A DNA stretch of 64,000 nt from Epiperipatus broadwayi (GCA_028023455.1 JAQFVV010012398.1:6036682-6100681); one strand, 5' to 3'. Counted from the stretch's first letter, positions 11,710 through 22,911 are shown. The notes: a model not told the origin generated them from the sequence alone. Made by a program: numbers and translations.

Positions 11710-13868
11710 TCTTATAAAAAAATAATAATAAGTAACTGATGTTTTAGGATAAAAATGTATAAAGATTAAATAGGCAGCCAACTTCTAAAACCTAATTTTT
11801 TTTAGATATTTGGAGACATATACACATATATATATACACACAAACATAACCATACATTCATGAAGAAATGAACACATTTATTTTTTTTTTTTATTAAATG
11901 TAAAATAAAATATATACATATACACATGAATGTAGATTTTAAATCATGACGTGACAAAATAAAAAAAAGAATATTTGACATTAAATTCTAATAACCACAT
12001 TTCTTTTGTTTAAAAGAGGAAAAAAAGAGTAAACCTTTGTTGATTTTGGGAACGTGGAAAAATATCTAAGCAACAGATTTTTTTTTTAGTTGTTGTTGGT
12101 TTTTCTTGTTCAACTGAAGTGCATGAAAGTAAAGTTGTAAAGAATATTTTAATTATTATATTAGGATTTCCTTTCTTTATTAATATTAAACTATTTAATA
12201 TTTGGAATTTTATTATTGATAAGTGTAAAATGTTTTAAAAAGGAAAAAAAAAACATTATTTAATTGATGAACTTTCGTTCGTTCAAATAAATGCTAAGAG
12301 CATCATAGTTATTTAACATTGTTAAAAAATATAATTGCTATCAAATGTTTCTGGGATAAAATAAAATCAACTAATGATGAAATAGAACTTTATTAACATT
12401 ATTTTTAAAGTAAAATCTTTATCATGCGTTTCATACATATATAAATAAAACTGCATAGAAATAGCGTTCGCCTTATAATATAACATAAGCCTTGGAAAAG
12501 GATTCATATTTAATAATTTATATTGTGTAAATAAAATCTAACAATGCACTTTTGCTAATTGAGTGTCAGGGGATTTTTCTATCCTCTTGGTGTCATTGAC
12601 GTGTGATGGAGGATCATATTTATTGGTATATATTGTTTAAATCAACGTGGAAAAATCTTGTTATGGAATGGAAATGCATGGTTTTAAAATCAAATGCCGA
12701 GGAATTCAATTTCATCATGGGAATTGTAATGCTTAGAATGTCAACATGACTTAATATACATGAAGGAAAGAAAGACATTATCTGCTAAGAATACAGAAGC
12801 TGCTCTTGAAAATTTAATGTGCTATTGTTTTAAGGAATTCCAAAATTTCATTATATTTTATGTTTGAAATATTTTTTTTTTTTTAAATGTATACTGAGAG
12901 TTGGGTTGTGAATTTTTCTCACTCTTTTATTCAAGTGTAGCAAACATTTTTTTAAAAAAAAAAACAAAAGAACCCATTTGTTTAGATTTTTATAGGGTGA
13001 GAGAGATGCACAACTCAAACTATACATCAATATATTATATATGTTTGTAAATAAAATATTATCATAATTGAAGATTTAAATTAAACTGGACAATGACTGA
13101 AACAAAAGGTAAGATTTTAAATATTTACATTTATTAGATAATTAATACATTAAAATCAAACTAATTAATAAGTAAATATATATATAATATTTTCTTAACT
13201 ATACAAAACACAAATTAGCAATTCATGGACATAACCTTGAGGTACATTTAAAGGACATAAACAGAATGATAATCGTACATTAGTAATATAAGTTTATATT
13301 TAAAATAATTAATACATTATTGTAAATTATGCACTAAATTTTATAATTCTTATTTCAACCCATATTTTAATATTTAAATTACAGCTAGTCTAATTGTTGT
13401 AGAGATAAATTAATGTTTTATAATAATCATGTATATATTCTGTTGATTTATAAATATTATAACTATAAGCATGATCTGTTAATAAATATTTATTGTTTGA
13501 GGTTAAAACCTTTGTTTCTCTGGTCTCTAGATTGTCAAGCATCATTCATACTTCACTCACCAGAATAGCTATTATACATGCATACAGATTTTTAATTTAT
13601 TATTAGCAATAGCCATTAAGGATCTATATAGAGGTCACATTATTGCCATCCTATTTAATTCCATCCTTGAGCAGAGTTAAAGGCAAATGTCTACACTGAG
13701 TTAGAACTCCGAGTAGTAATAGGACCTGTAAGTAGAGAAGGCTCTGGGTGTACTATCCTAAAAGGGTTTTACAGTCCGTTACATATTTTGGCAACCCAAA
13801 CATTTGGGGCATCAATTAATTAAATATCTTACTCTGTAGACTCCCGGTACATTTTACGGTCCATTACA
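11707..13868 (+). repeat. 5' LTR of element 1 (first 15 bp missing)
   Basis: It is nearly identical over about 2.16 kb to 20719-22893 and ends GGTCCATTACA. The first 15 bases of the 3' LTR (TGTAAGGTGATGTCC) are absent here, and flanking sequence abuts base 16. An LTR over 2 kb is long for Ty3/gypsy. It contains no ORF of note. Confidence 0.9.
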
Positions 13869-14150
13869 TATTTTGGCGCGCAATGTTTTGGGCCTGAAAA
13901 TGTAAGTTCACCACAGATACAAACTACATACTGTTACATTTTTGACACCATCAACAGTGAAGCCTGTACACTGGCATATATAATGAAAGTTGATTATCAT
14001 GTCGCATTCATAATAGCCAATTATTAAATTCATTCTAGTTGGTAGTCTGTTACATTTTGGCATGCAATGTGGTAAGCTTGAATACTTAGATTCACTGCAT
14101 GTGAAAAGTTTTGTCTATTATATTGTGATACACAATGTGTTGAGCTTTAA
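13789..14150 (+). repeat. Array of LTR-end/primer-site-like modules
   Basis: The motif GTTACA-(T/A)n-TTGGC...CAATG/AACAT...GGG recurs. TGG is at 13789 (inside the LTR), 13874 (just after the LTR), a weaker GTTACATTTTTGACACC at about 13933, TGG at 14058 (TGGCATGCAATGTGGTAAGC), and a decayed unit at about 14123 (CACAATGTGTTGAGC). The unit at 13874, TGGCGCGCAATGTTTTGGGC, closely resembles the primer site for tRNA-Lys1,2 (TGGCGCCCAACGTGGGGC). The 13789 unit is also present inside the 3' LTR at 22814, so it is inherited with the LTR. Confidence 0.65.
13874..13894 (+). other. Primer-binding site of element 1, tRNA-Lys type
   Basis: TGGCGCGCAATGTTTTGGGC starts 5 bp after the LTR end at 13868. It keeps TGGCGC and most of the pattern of the known tRNA-Lys1,2-complementary site. 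Several mismatches mean it is degenerate or uses a variant tRNA. Confidence 0.7.
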
Positions 14151-14587
14151 AGAGTTGGGTCTATCATATGTTATTGTATATTTTTAGTGTGACATAAATT
14201 GAATTTATGAGAAATTGTCCATAATTTCAGTATAACCTGATTTATTATATTTTAGTTAGTCAGTTAATAAACTATAAATTACAAACGCTATGAATTAAAT
14301 GGTGTGGCAACTTAGTGGTATAGTTAAGGTATGAAGTGATGAATAGAGACCAAAACTAAATAGATGATCAAGAATCTAATAAGAGTAGGCAAGGTGAAGC
14401 AGATAAGGGAAAAATATATAAAACCAGCATTAATACCAATGATATGTAAAATACTTAAGGTAACCAAAATCACATGAGATGACACAAGTTGGTAGAAGAT
14501 CCTATGACATATTATAGAATATTATATAAAAAGAAATAATTTGGCCATAGAGTAGATATTTTAAAAAAAAGTGTTAGTTTATTTTGT

Positions 14588-15799
14588 ATGTTTCTCAGAA
14601 GTGGGAGATATTTGTCAAGTATGAATAAGGAATTATATGTAAAGCCACAGGATGTTAGTGGCAATGAAGCTGAGCATGATCCTAATATGGAAAAAGTAGG
14701 ATCAGTAGACATGAATATGTCTGGGGGGTCAATGGTTGGAGCTGAGCATTTTTTCTCAATGCAAGAGGAAAAACAAATGATATCTCAAATTCAAGGAGTC
14801 TCTAATGAACCGTCTGCTCAATCACCTGGAATTGGACTAACACAGGTTACAGAAAATAGTGGAGCCATGATGCAGATGCTCCAAACATTATTGGATCGAA
14901 TGGATAATATGGCAACCAAGGCTGATATAAGCAATATGAGTGGTCGGATGGATGACATGAATGGTCGGATGGATAGCATAAGTGGTCAGATAGATATAGT
15001 CAAGGCTGACATGAATGATTGGATGGATAGCATGAGTGGTCAGATGAATGGTCGGATGGATAGCATAAGTGGTCAGATAGATATAGTCAAGGCTGACATG
15101 AATGGTTGGATGGATAGCATGAGTGGTCAGATGAATGGTCGGATGGATAGCATAAGTGGTCAGATAGATATAGTCAAGGCTGACATGAATGGTCGGATGG
15201 ATAGCATGAGTGGTCAGATAGATACAATCAAGGCTGAAATAAAGGCTGATACTGACAAATTGGATGAGGAGGTTAAGAAAAGAATTAGTGGCATTGAAAT
15301 GAAAGTTTCTACAGCCATGGAGCAGTTATCTTCAGAGATGAATGAAGTGCATAACAGTAGTACAGAATTAAAGCAAAATGTAGAAGAGATGAGAATAAAT
15401 ATAGATGTAGTGAGCTTGCAGTGTCAAGAGCAATTTACTGGGTTTAAAGAAAGCATTACCATCAAAACTGATAACAATATTAAGGAGGTACACCAAGCCC
15501 AGGAATCCACTAAAGAAGAAATGAGGCAGGGTCAAGAAAATCACAAGAAAGAAGTTCAAGGAGATTTGGAAGCCACACAGATGGAATTAAGCCAACTCCA
15601 GATTAAACAAAGTGCAGAAAATGGGGCTCAAGAGCAAATGATGCAAGCTGTGAATCATCATTTACAACAGCTTGGACATAAGATATCTTCTATGGAAACA
15701 GATGCTCTGTTGGGCAAAACAATGTTAGAAAAACTTATGGAGAGAACTACTGAAACACAGAGTCAAATCGATAGTTTAGATGAAGCCCAATTCATATGA
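14588..15799 (+). CDS. gag: Element 1 gag, N-terminal ORF with coiled-coil repeats
   Basis: An open frame of 403 codons from ATG 14588. The N-terminus is unremarkable; residues from about 85 to 225 are built of a methionine-, aspartate- and glycine-rich repeat of 29 residues (motif MDSMSGQ..GRMDSISGQID) present about three times plus a partial copy. A charged, glutamine-rich region with heptad-like spacing follows, to the end. This is probably an extended rod or coiled coil that assembles Gag; no zinc knuckle or capsid fold is seen in this ORF. Its TGA overlaps the ATG of the next ORF in ATGA (15796-15799). Either gag is really two ORFs joined by reinitiation or frameshifting, or a single-base indel split one ORF in this copy. 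Confidence 0.75.
   Translation: MFLRSGRYLSSMNKELYVKPQDVSGNEAEHDPNMEKVGSVDMNMSGGSMVGAEHFFSMQEEKQMISQIQGVSNEPSAQSPGIGLTQVTENSGAMMQMLQTLLDRMDNMATKADISNMSGRMDDMNGRMDSISGQIDIVKADMNDWMDSMSGQMNGRMDSISGQIDIVKADMNGWMDSMSGQMNGRMDSISGQIDIVKADMNGRMDSMSGQIDTIKAEIKADTDKLDEEVKKRISGIEMKVSTAMEQLSSEMNEVHNSSTELKQNVEEMRINIDVVSLQCQEQFTGFKESITIKTDNNIKEVHQAQESTKEEMRQGQENHKKEVQGDLEATQMELSQLQIKQSAENGAQEQMMQAVNHHLQQLGHKISSMETDALLGKTMLEKLMERTTETQSQIDSLDEAQFI
14961..15221 (+). repeat. 87-bp in-frame tandem repeat in gag
   Basis: The unit beginning ATGGTCGGATGGATAGCATA starts at 14961, 15048 and 15135, a period of exactly 87 bp (29 codons), with a partial further copy from 15188. Copies are nearly identical, so the expansion is recent, and the multiple of three keeps the frame open. 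Confidence 0.9.
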
Positions 15800-16779
15800 A
15801 ACCACAATTAGGAAGGGAAAAGAAGATCAAAAATGACTGGGAAGATTGGAACAATGATGTGGCACATTTGAAAGTAGTTTTTAGTGATTTACAAGAAGCA
15901 AATGACCCATATGAAGAATCCACTATTCAATCTCATATGATGCCTGAAGTGAATGGCCTCCATGAATTTCATATAGATGAAGCACAACCAGATGAATATC
16001 AAGCTGATGTTGATCATCTCCTCATGAATCCACAAATAAGTACACAAGAAATGAATAAGACTCATGTAACCAGCACGCAGACTTTGAGAAGCTTAAAGCT
16101 TTATTTCATGGTGAATAGAAGTTTGTCAGAAAGTGAAAAAATTATAATTGCATATAGTCACTTCCAAGGTGATGCTTTAATGTGGTGGGAGTCATTATTC
16201 CAGACCCCATCCACGTTTGATGATTACCAGACTCTATTGGTTAGGAATTTTTGGAACAGAGATAAACAGGAAGGCATTCTGTATCAACTTTTCCAGGAAA
16301 AATATAGATCTGCACCCGGGGAAACACTTACAAAGTTTTTTAGGCGACAAGTTACCAAGCTACATTCATTGAACACATATTGTTTTAGGGAAACGGAGAT
16401 CATCCGAATAGTTAAAAGGAATTTACCTTTACGTATAGAGCAATCGCTGATATGTGCAAATGCTAAGAATATTGAGCAGGTTGCCGAATTGTTAAACAGT
16501 ATGGATATGAATAATACTAATTTATCCATAAGGGCACCAGAGAGGAGAAAAGATGAGGCAAATGTTAATGCCTTATTTTATCATAAGAGAAAAAACAACA
16601 ATGATCCCAGACACTGGAAAGGGAAAGCCAATCAAATAAATGCACCAAATATGTGGTCACCCAAGAGGAATAGATTTAATAATGGAGAATCATTGAGAAA
16701 TTTCCCTAGTACCCCAAACGGTTCACCAAAACCAGGATGCAGTAATCATGCATCCAAAACTAAGCAGAAACTAAACTAG
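15796..16779 (+). CDS. gag: Element 1 gag, capsid-like ORF
   Basis: An open frame of 327 codons, starting in the ATGA overlap with the upstream ORF. Residues about 95-240 match the retrotransposon Gag (capsid-type) pattern: FQGDALMWWESLF, then a TFDDYQTLLVRNF segment, FQEKYRSAPGETLTKFFRRQ and a helical run ending in AELLNSMD. The C-terminal 90 residues are basic and rich in Asn, Pro and Ser, as expected of a nucleocapsid tail, but no CCHC knuckle is present. A decayed homologue lies in element 2 at about 23430. Particle assembly and RNA packaging are the expected roles. Confidence 0.8.
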   Translation: MKPQLGREKKIKNDWEDWNNDVAHLKVVFSDLQEANDPYEESTIQSHMMPEVNGLHEFHIDEAQPDEYQADVDHLLMNPQISTQEMNKTHVTSTQTLRSLKLYFMVNRSLSESEKIIIAYSHFQGDALMWWESLFQTPSTFDDYQTLLVRNFWNRDKQEGILYQLFQEKYRSAPGETLTKFFRRQVTKLHSLNTYCFRETEIIRIVKRNLPLRIEQSLICANAKNIEQVAELLNSMDMNNTNLSIRAPERRKDEANVNALFYHKRKNNNDPRHWKGKANQINAPNMWSPKRNRFNNGESLRNFPSTPNGSPKPGCSNHASKTKQKLN

Positions 16780-16787
16780 AAAGGTGC

Positions 16788-17416
16788 TTGAGGATTAGTT
16801 CCTCACTTCAAGGAACCAAAAATACAATGAGGAACAAGGTACCAATAGTAGATGGAGAAATCACCAATATGACATGTTCATGGGAAGACAAGGCACCCAA
16901 CTTTGCCTTGCAGAGCTGTCCCATGATAAAGGCTTTGTTTGAGGATTTGCCGATTAAAGCTTTGTTAGACACTGGTAGCCAGATTTCTGTCATTTCAGAC
17001 CGACTGTATCAGAAAGTTCTGAACAAGAACCCCCAGGTAACCCCCAGGTTAAAATCTTGCCCCTGAAATCTGTGCAGGTTACCATGGCTAACAATAGGAA
17101 GGCAAAGCTTGCACAGAAACAAGTTTGGATTGAAATAAAGTTTTGTCAGGCAGCCCTCTATCATGTGTTTTTGATATTAAATGGTTTGATCCATGATGTC
17201 ATACTAGGGGCAGACTTCCTACACTTACACTCTTGTATTGTTGATTTCTCCAATAAAATAGTTAGGATTGATGATGAGGTCTTGGAGATGACATTGCTTC
17301 CAAGATATGGCCTACCTGAAGTTGATTGCATTGTATCAAATATTCCTGAAGCACTTATAGAAACTAAACTTGCAGAGTCCAATCTATTAGATAGCAAAAG
17401 TGCAGGAGAGTTATGA
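16788..17416 (+). pseudogene. pol: Element 1 pol: aspartic protease, frameshifted
   Basis: The retroviral-type protease is seen in two frames. The first, 16788-17066, carries ALLDTGSQISVIS, where DTG is the catalytic triad of the half-site. After a frame change near 17057 the second, 17057-17416, carries LNGLIHDVILGADFL, the second conserved ILGxDFL strand of the fold. An inserted duplicate of CCCCAGGTAA/CCCCCAGGTTA (about 17030-17050) sits at the shift and may have caused it. The protein would cut Gag-Pol. A homologous, decayed block is found at 23858-24245 in element 2. Confidence 0.8.
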
Positions 17417-17429
17417 TCTATCAATCAGT

Positions 17430-18567
17430 TTAACCCGGTTTTTTTGGAAATTCCAGGTTATACCCAGATTCCAACAGAGAATTAAATTGAAGGATGACCA
17501 ATCATTTCAATCCAGAGCGTATCCTATCCCGTATTAATATTGGCAGGAAATATCCAAGCAGATCAACAAAATGCTGGAGTGGGGGATCATTTCCAAATGC
17601 TCTTCACCTTACTGAAATCCAGTTGTAACTGTGAAGAAGAAAGATGGGTCAATGAGATTTTGTTTGGATGCTCGGCAGCTAAACAAAATTACTGTTCCAG
17701 ACAAATATTCCACCGCCCATTCACGAATTGTTCGTGAGATTTGGAAACAAGAAGGTATTTTCTACCTTCAATCTGACTTCCAGCTATTGGCAGATCGAGC
17801 TTCATCCTGATGATCGCCAGTATACTGCTTTTCAGTATGAAGGTTTTACCTATCAATTCAATAGGATGCCATTTGGGTTGATCAATAGTGGTGCTGGTCT
17901 AATTAGATGTATAGATAAGACCCTTTCTCCTGAGATTAAGCGAATCATAACCATTTATGTGGATGATGTAATTATTGCATCATCCAGCATTGAAGAACAT
18001 CTTCAACAACTCACTACATTTTTCCAGGAGTGCTTCCACAAAGGAATAAAAATCAATTTCAAGAAAAGTACCCTGGCATCTGATCAGGTAGTCTTTTTAG
18101 GTCATATCATAGGTTGTAATGGGATAAGACCTCATCCAGATAAGATCTCTGCCATTTAAGACTTTCCTAGGCCTACTAATAAAAAGCAAATTCGGTCATT
18201 CTTAGGTTTGTGTAATTTTTACCACCGTTTCTATAAAACATTTGCTGGCCACATGGAACCTTTATTGAAATTAATCAGGAAAGAAGAAAAATGGAATTGG
18301 ACCGAAGAACAGGAGAGGGCATTTGAAAATATCAAAACAGGGTTTTTACAGCAAACAATTTTGGCTTTCCCTGATTTTGATAAACCATTTGTCGTTCAAA
18401 CTGACAGTAGTGGTTTCGGGTTAGGGGTAACATTATCCCAAATCCAGGAGGATGGTCAACATGGCATCCTGTACTTTATCAGTCGACTCCTGAAAGGTCC
18501 AGAGTTGAATTATACAGTAACTGAGAAGGAGGCACTAGCTTTAGTGTGGGCCTTCCAGAAGTTCTGA
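17430..18567 (+). pseudogene. pol: Element 1 pol: reverse transcriptase and RNase H, with stops
   Basis: Motifs in order: the entry block around [16 protein letters not shown] and [14 protein letters not shown] (about 17610-17705); a frame change near 17735; [14 protein letters not shown] (17770-17812); RMPFGLINSG (about 17863-17892); catalytic YVDD (about 17956-17967); FLGHIIG; then, after a single stop at 18157 in the AIKDFPRP-type segment, SFLGLCNFYHRF; and RNase H with VVQTDSSGFGLG (about 18395-18430) and EKEALALVWAFQKF. The catalytic residues are intact. The lesions are one shift, stops near 17418 and 17500, and TAA at 18157. The line-up fits Ty3/gypsy RT well. Confidence 0.88.
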
Positions 18568-18570
18568 CAG

Positions 18571-20059
18571 ATGCTTCTCGGATCTGAGGTGATACTGGTC
18601 ACAGACCATAAGAGCCTTGAATTCCTGAACCACAGCTATTTGACCAACAGTCACCTAGTTAGGTGGAGTCTGCTGTTGCAGGAATTTAATTACACTGTAA
18701 GGTATTACAAAGGATCCGAGAACACAGTAGCTGATATACTTAGTCGGAATCCACGTCAGTCAGATCAAAACCATCTATCTGTAGAAGATGCCTACATTAC
18801 AAATGTCAACTTAATGATCGATAGTAATGTAGAGGATGAGTTAGAAAGGTTGCCCAGATTACAATTTGAAGATCCGAATTTAAATTTAGTCATAAGAGCC
18901 CTAAAAGGAGAAGTTTTGAATGTGCCCAAGAATCTGACACTTTATAAGGTAGAAAATCAGATCTTGTTCTATCAAATTGATTCAAATACTGTAGAGTGGA
19001 AAGTAATGATACCTACAATTTTACGTACCCCACTCATAAAGTATATTCACTGTTTGTATGAATATTACGGTGCCCATAAACCAGAACATACTATGAAAAC
19101 TTGGTTTTACTGGCCAGGCATGTATAAAGATATCTTGAGAACACTCCAGGATTGTCTAATATGCCTAAAAGCTAAGCCAGTAAACCAAAATTATAGCGAG
19201 GCATTAAAATCTATAATTCCTGAAAGACCAAATGAGATCTTGGCGATCGATTATTATGGACCATTACCTCCATTCAATAAGCAAAGATATCTCTTGGTCA
19301 CCTATGATCTCTTTTCGAAATATGTCTCTGCTTACCCTATACCCCAGGCTAATACCAGACACACAATCAGGGTATTAGACACTCTTCAATTCCCCAAGAT
19401 AGGAAAACCTAAAACTATTTTGTCAGACCATGGAACACCTTTCCTATTTAAGGAATGGAAAAGATGGGTGGAGAAACTACAAATCAAACACGTGCTCACT
19501 TCCATTAGAAATCCACAATCAAACCCTTGCGAACGCATAATGCGGGAGCTTGGCCGTTTGTTCAGGACTTACCTAAAGGATGAGCATAGGGGGTGGGTGA
19601 AGCAGACAGAATGGGTAGTGAATTACATAAATTGGGGTGCAAATGAATCTACTGGATTCGCACCCATCCAACTACATTTTAACCAACCTATTCCTTTATT
19701 ATTTGTGAAATACCAACCTCCAATTGAATGTCATCACTATGACATAGAAACTAAAATTCAAATGGCTTGACAACAGTTAATTAATAAATCCAATTTTAGA
19801 AATAAGAAGGGAAAGGAAAGCAGACATCACTTTAAGATTGGAGACAAGGTTTTTGTGAAAACACATAGCCCAAGTAAACCAATGGATAATGTTTATCATA
19901 AATTTTGTCAACAATATGCTGGACCATATGCTATTGTGAAACAAGCTGGCCCAAATGCATTTTGGGTTAAATATTGATGGAGAGATAAAAGGAACTTATA
20001 ATGCTCAGATATTAAAGCCATACAGTGGTTGTCAAGAACTGCCATGTACAGAAGCTTAG
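18571..20059 (+). pseudogene. pol: Element 1 pol: RNase H end and integrase
   Basis: Continues the same frame past a TGA at 18565-18567. RNase H ends with VTDHKSLEFL. Integrase follows: zinc-binding N-terminus (about 19045-19180) ending CLICLKAKP; catalytic Asp in AIDYYGPL (about 19245); second Asp in ILSDHGTPF (about 19420); Glu in NPCERIMRELG (about 19525). A TGA at 19768 interrupts the C-terminus, after which the GPY/F-like segment YAGPYAIVKQAGPNAFW (about 19915-19965) is readable, then a frame change to GTYNAQILKPY and a stop at 20057. In the HHCC zinc finger the second His position reads Tyr (LYEYYG), whereas element 2 has LYGHYG; this could impair DNA binding. Integrase would insert the cDNA into chromosomes. 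Confidence 0.88.
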
Positions 20060-20703
20060 TTATTTGTAAACAGATGACCATGATTAAAGTAGATGAAAGT
20101 GAAGTTTATAAAAAAAAATGTAAATTGGTATATGCAAGTGTATTGTAATGAGAAAGACAGCATTGTTCGTGAGTAAATAGCTAGAGTAGGTAGATGTGAT
20201 GAAGATGCACTCAAATTAATGTTGAAACATTTTATTGAGGTATCTTAGAATTGGCTGAGATGTGGGAATTGACCCATAGAATGTGGTAATCCCATATTTT
20301 GTTCAGACCTTATAAAAATCCAATAAGACTCCTAGGAAGCAGGATATAGGCTGACAAACTCAAATATGTGCCTTCTGGAACAGAGACACTTAACCAGTTA
20401 AATTCAGACTATTCAACCGTCATATAGTTAGTAATTCTAGAAAAGATAATAGAAACAATGTTAATGATGACAGTAATTCAATGTTAAGATGAAAGAGATA
20501 AGGATAGGAGTCTAACCGAAATGAGTAATATAAAAAAAAAGCAAATGTATATTGATGGGTAAATTAAAATAAGTACGACAGCATTAAAACTCTCCCTATT
20601 TAAAAAGAATAAAATTATCCAACACAATAACCATCCAAACCTTTGTTTAGGTGCTAAAATTTTGACAATGATCTAAATTTTAACCTTCTAAAAGTAGGGG
20701 AAA
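20060..20703 (+). other. Element 1 3' non-coding region and polypurine tract
   Basis: No ORF. It ends with AAAAGTAGGGGAAA directly before the TGTAAGG start of the 3' LTR, a plausible plus-strand primer tract (about 20691-20703). No envelope gene is present. Confidence 0.6.
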
Positions 20704-22893
20704 TGTAAGGTGATGTCCAATTCTTATAAAAAAATACTTTTTTAAGTAACTGATGTTTTAGGATAAAAATGTATAAAGATTAAATAAGCAGCCAACTTCT
20801 AAAACCTATTTTTTTTTTAGATATTTGGAGACATATACACATATATATACACACAAACATAACCATACATTCATGAAGGAATGAACACATTTTTTTTTTT
20901 ATTAAATGTAAAATAAAATATATACATATACACATATATATACATGAATGTAGATTTTAAATCATGACGTGACAAAATAAAAAAAAATATTTGACATTAA
21001 ATTCTAATAACCACATTTCTTTTGTTTAAAAAAGGAAAAAAAGAGTAAACCTTTGTTGATTTTGGGAACGTGGAAAAATATCTAAGCAACAGATTATTTT
21101 TTTTAGTTGTTGTTGTTTTTTCTTGTTCAACTGAAGTGCATGAAAGTAAAGTTATAAAGAATATTTTAATTATTATATTAGTTATTAGGATTTCTTTACT
21201 TTATTAATATTAAACTATTTAATATTTGGAATTTTATTATTGATAAGTGTAAAATGTTTTAAAAAGGAAAAAAAAAAACATTATTTAATTGATGAACTTT
21301 CGTTCGTTCAAATAAATGCTAAGCGCATCATAGTTATTTAACATTGTTAAAAAATACAATTGCTATCAAATGTTTCTGGGATAAAATAAAATCAACTAAT
21401 GATGAAATAGAACTTTATTAACATTATTTTTAAAGTAAAATCTTTATCATGCGTTTCATACATATATAAATAAAACTGCATAGAAATAGCGTTCGCCTTA
21501 TAATATAACATAAGCCTTGGAAAAGGATTCATATTTAATAATTTATATTGTGTAAATAAAATCTAACAATGCACTTTTGCTAATTGAGTGTCAGGGGATT
21601 TTTCTATCCTCTTGGTGTCATTGACGTGTGATGGAGGATCATATTTATTGGTATATATTGTTTAAATCAACGTGGAAAGATCTTGTTATGGAATGGAAAT
21701 GCATGGCTTTAAAATCAAACGCCGAGGAATTCAATTTCGTCATGGGAATTGTAATGCTTAGAATGTCAACATGACTTAATATACATGAAGGAAAGAAAGA
21801 CATTATCTGCTAAGAATACAGAAGCTGCTCTTGAAAATTTAATGTGCTATTGTTTTAAGGAATTCCAAAATTTCATTATATTTTATGTTTGAAATATTTT
21901 TTTTTTTTTAAATGTATACTGAGAGTTGGGTTGTGAATTTTTCTCACTCTTTTATTCAAGTGTAGCAAACATTTTTTTTTTAAAAAAAAAACAAAAGAAC
22001 CCATTTGTTTAGATTTTTATAGGGTGAGAGAGATGCACAACTCAAACTATACATCAATATGTTATATATGTTTGTAAATAAAATATTATCATAATTGAAG
22101 GTTTAAATTAAACTGGACAATGACTGAAACAAAAGGTAAGATTTTAAATATTTACATTTATTAGATAATTAATACATTAAAATCAAACTAATTAATAAGT
22201 AAATATATATAATATTTTCTTAACTATACAAAACACAAATTAGCAATTCATGGACATAACCTTGAGGTACATTTAAAGGACATAAACAGAATGATAATCA
22301 TACATTAGTAATATAATTTTATATTTAAAATAATTAATACATTATTGTAAATTATGCACTAAATTTTATAATTCTTATTTCAACCCATATTTTAATATTT
22401 AAATTACAGCTAGTCTTATTGTTGTAGAGATAAATTAATGTTTTATAATAATCATGTATATATTCTGTTGATTTATAAATATTATAACTATAAGCATGAT
22501 CTGTTAATAAATATTTCTTGTTTGAGGTTAAAACCTTTGTTTCTCTGGTCTCTAGATTGTCAAGCATCATTCATACTTCACTCACCAGAATAGCTATTAT
22601 ACATGCATATAGATTTTTAATTTATTATCAGCAATAGCCATTAAGGATCTATATAGAGGTCACATTATTGCTATCCTATTTAATTCCATCCTTGAGCAGA
22701 GTTAAAGGCAAATGTCTACACTGAGTTAGAACCCTGAGTAGTAATAGGACCTGTAAGTAGAAAAGGCTCTGGGTGTACTAGCCTAAAAGGGTTTTACAGT
22801 CCGTTACATATTTTGGCAACCCAAACATTTGGGGCATCAATTAATTAAATATCTTACCCTGTAGACTCCCGGTACATTTTATGGTCCGTTACA
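20704..22893 (+). repeat. 3' LTR of element 1
   Basis: Starts TGTAAGGTGATGTCC and ends GGTCCGTTACA, so the ends are the TG...CA type. It is nearly identical to 11707-13868 apart from small indels in T and A runs and scattered substitutions. It contains the inner primer-site-like unit at 22814. Confidence 0.9.
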
Positions 22894-22911
22894 ATAGCAT
22901 TCGTTTACAAT
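22894..22911 (+). repeat. 18-bp duplication flanking element 1, right copy
   Basis: A perfect repeat of 11692-11709 at the other side of element 1. It is far longer than the 4-6 bp typical of Ty3/gypsy integration. Confidence 0.85.

Larger units (their letters stand above)
11707..22893 (+). mobile_element. Element 1: Ty3/gypsy retrotransposon with 2.2-kb LTRs
   Basis: A nearly complete LTR element of about 11.2 kb inserted in the leader of element 2. Order: 5' LTR (11707-13868), tRNA-Lys-like primer site (13874), long leader, two overlapping gag ORFs, protease, RT, RNase H, integrase with GPY/F-like end (to 20059), 0.6 kb of non-coding DNA with a purine-rich tract (about 20691-20703), and 3' LTR (20704-22893). 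The PR-RT-RH-IN order defines Ty3/gypsy. No envelope frame or chromodomain is visible. The LTRs differ by scattered substitutions and small indels, so the insertion is moderately young. pol has a handful of stops and shifts, so this copy is unlikely to be autonomous. Confidence 0.92.

Noticed and set aside
20060-20690. Possible envelope region after pol of element 1
   Set aside because: No open frame, signal peptide or membrane segment is present.
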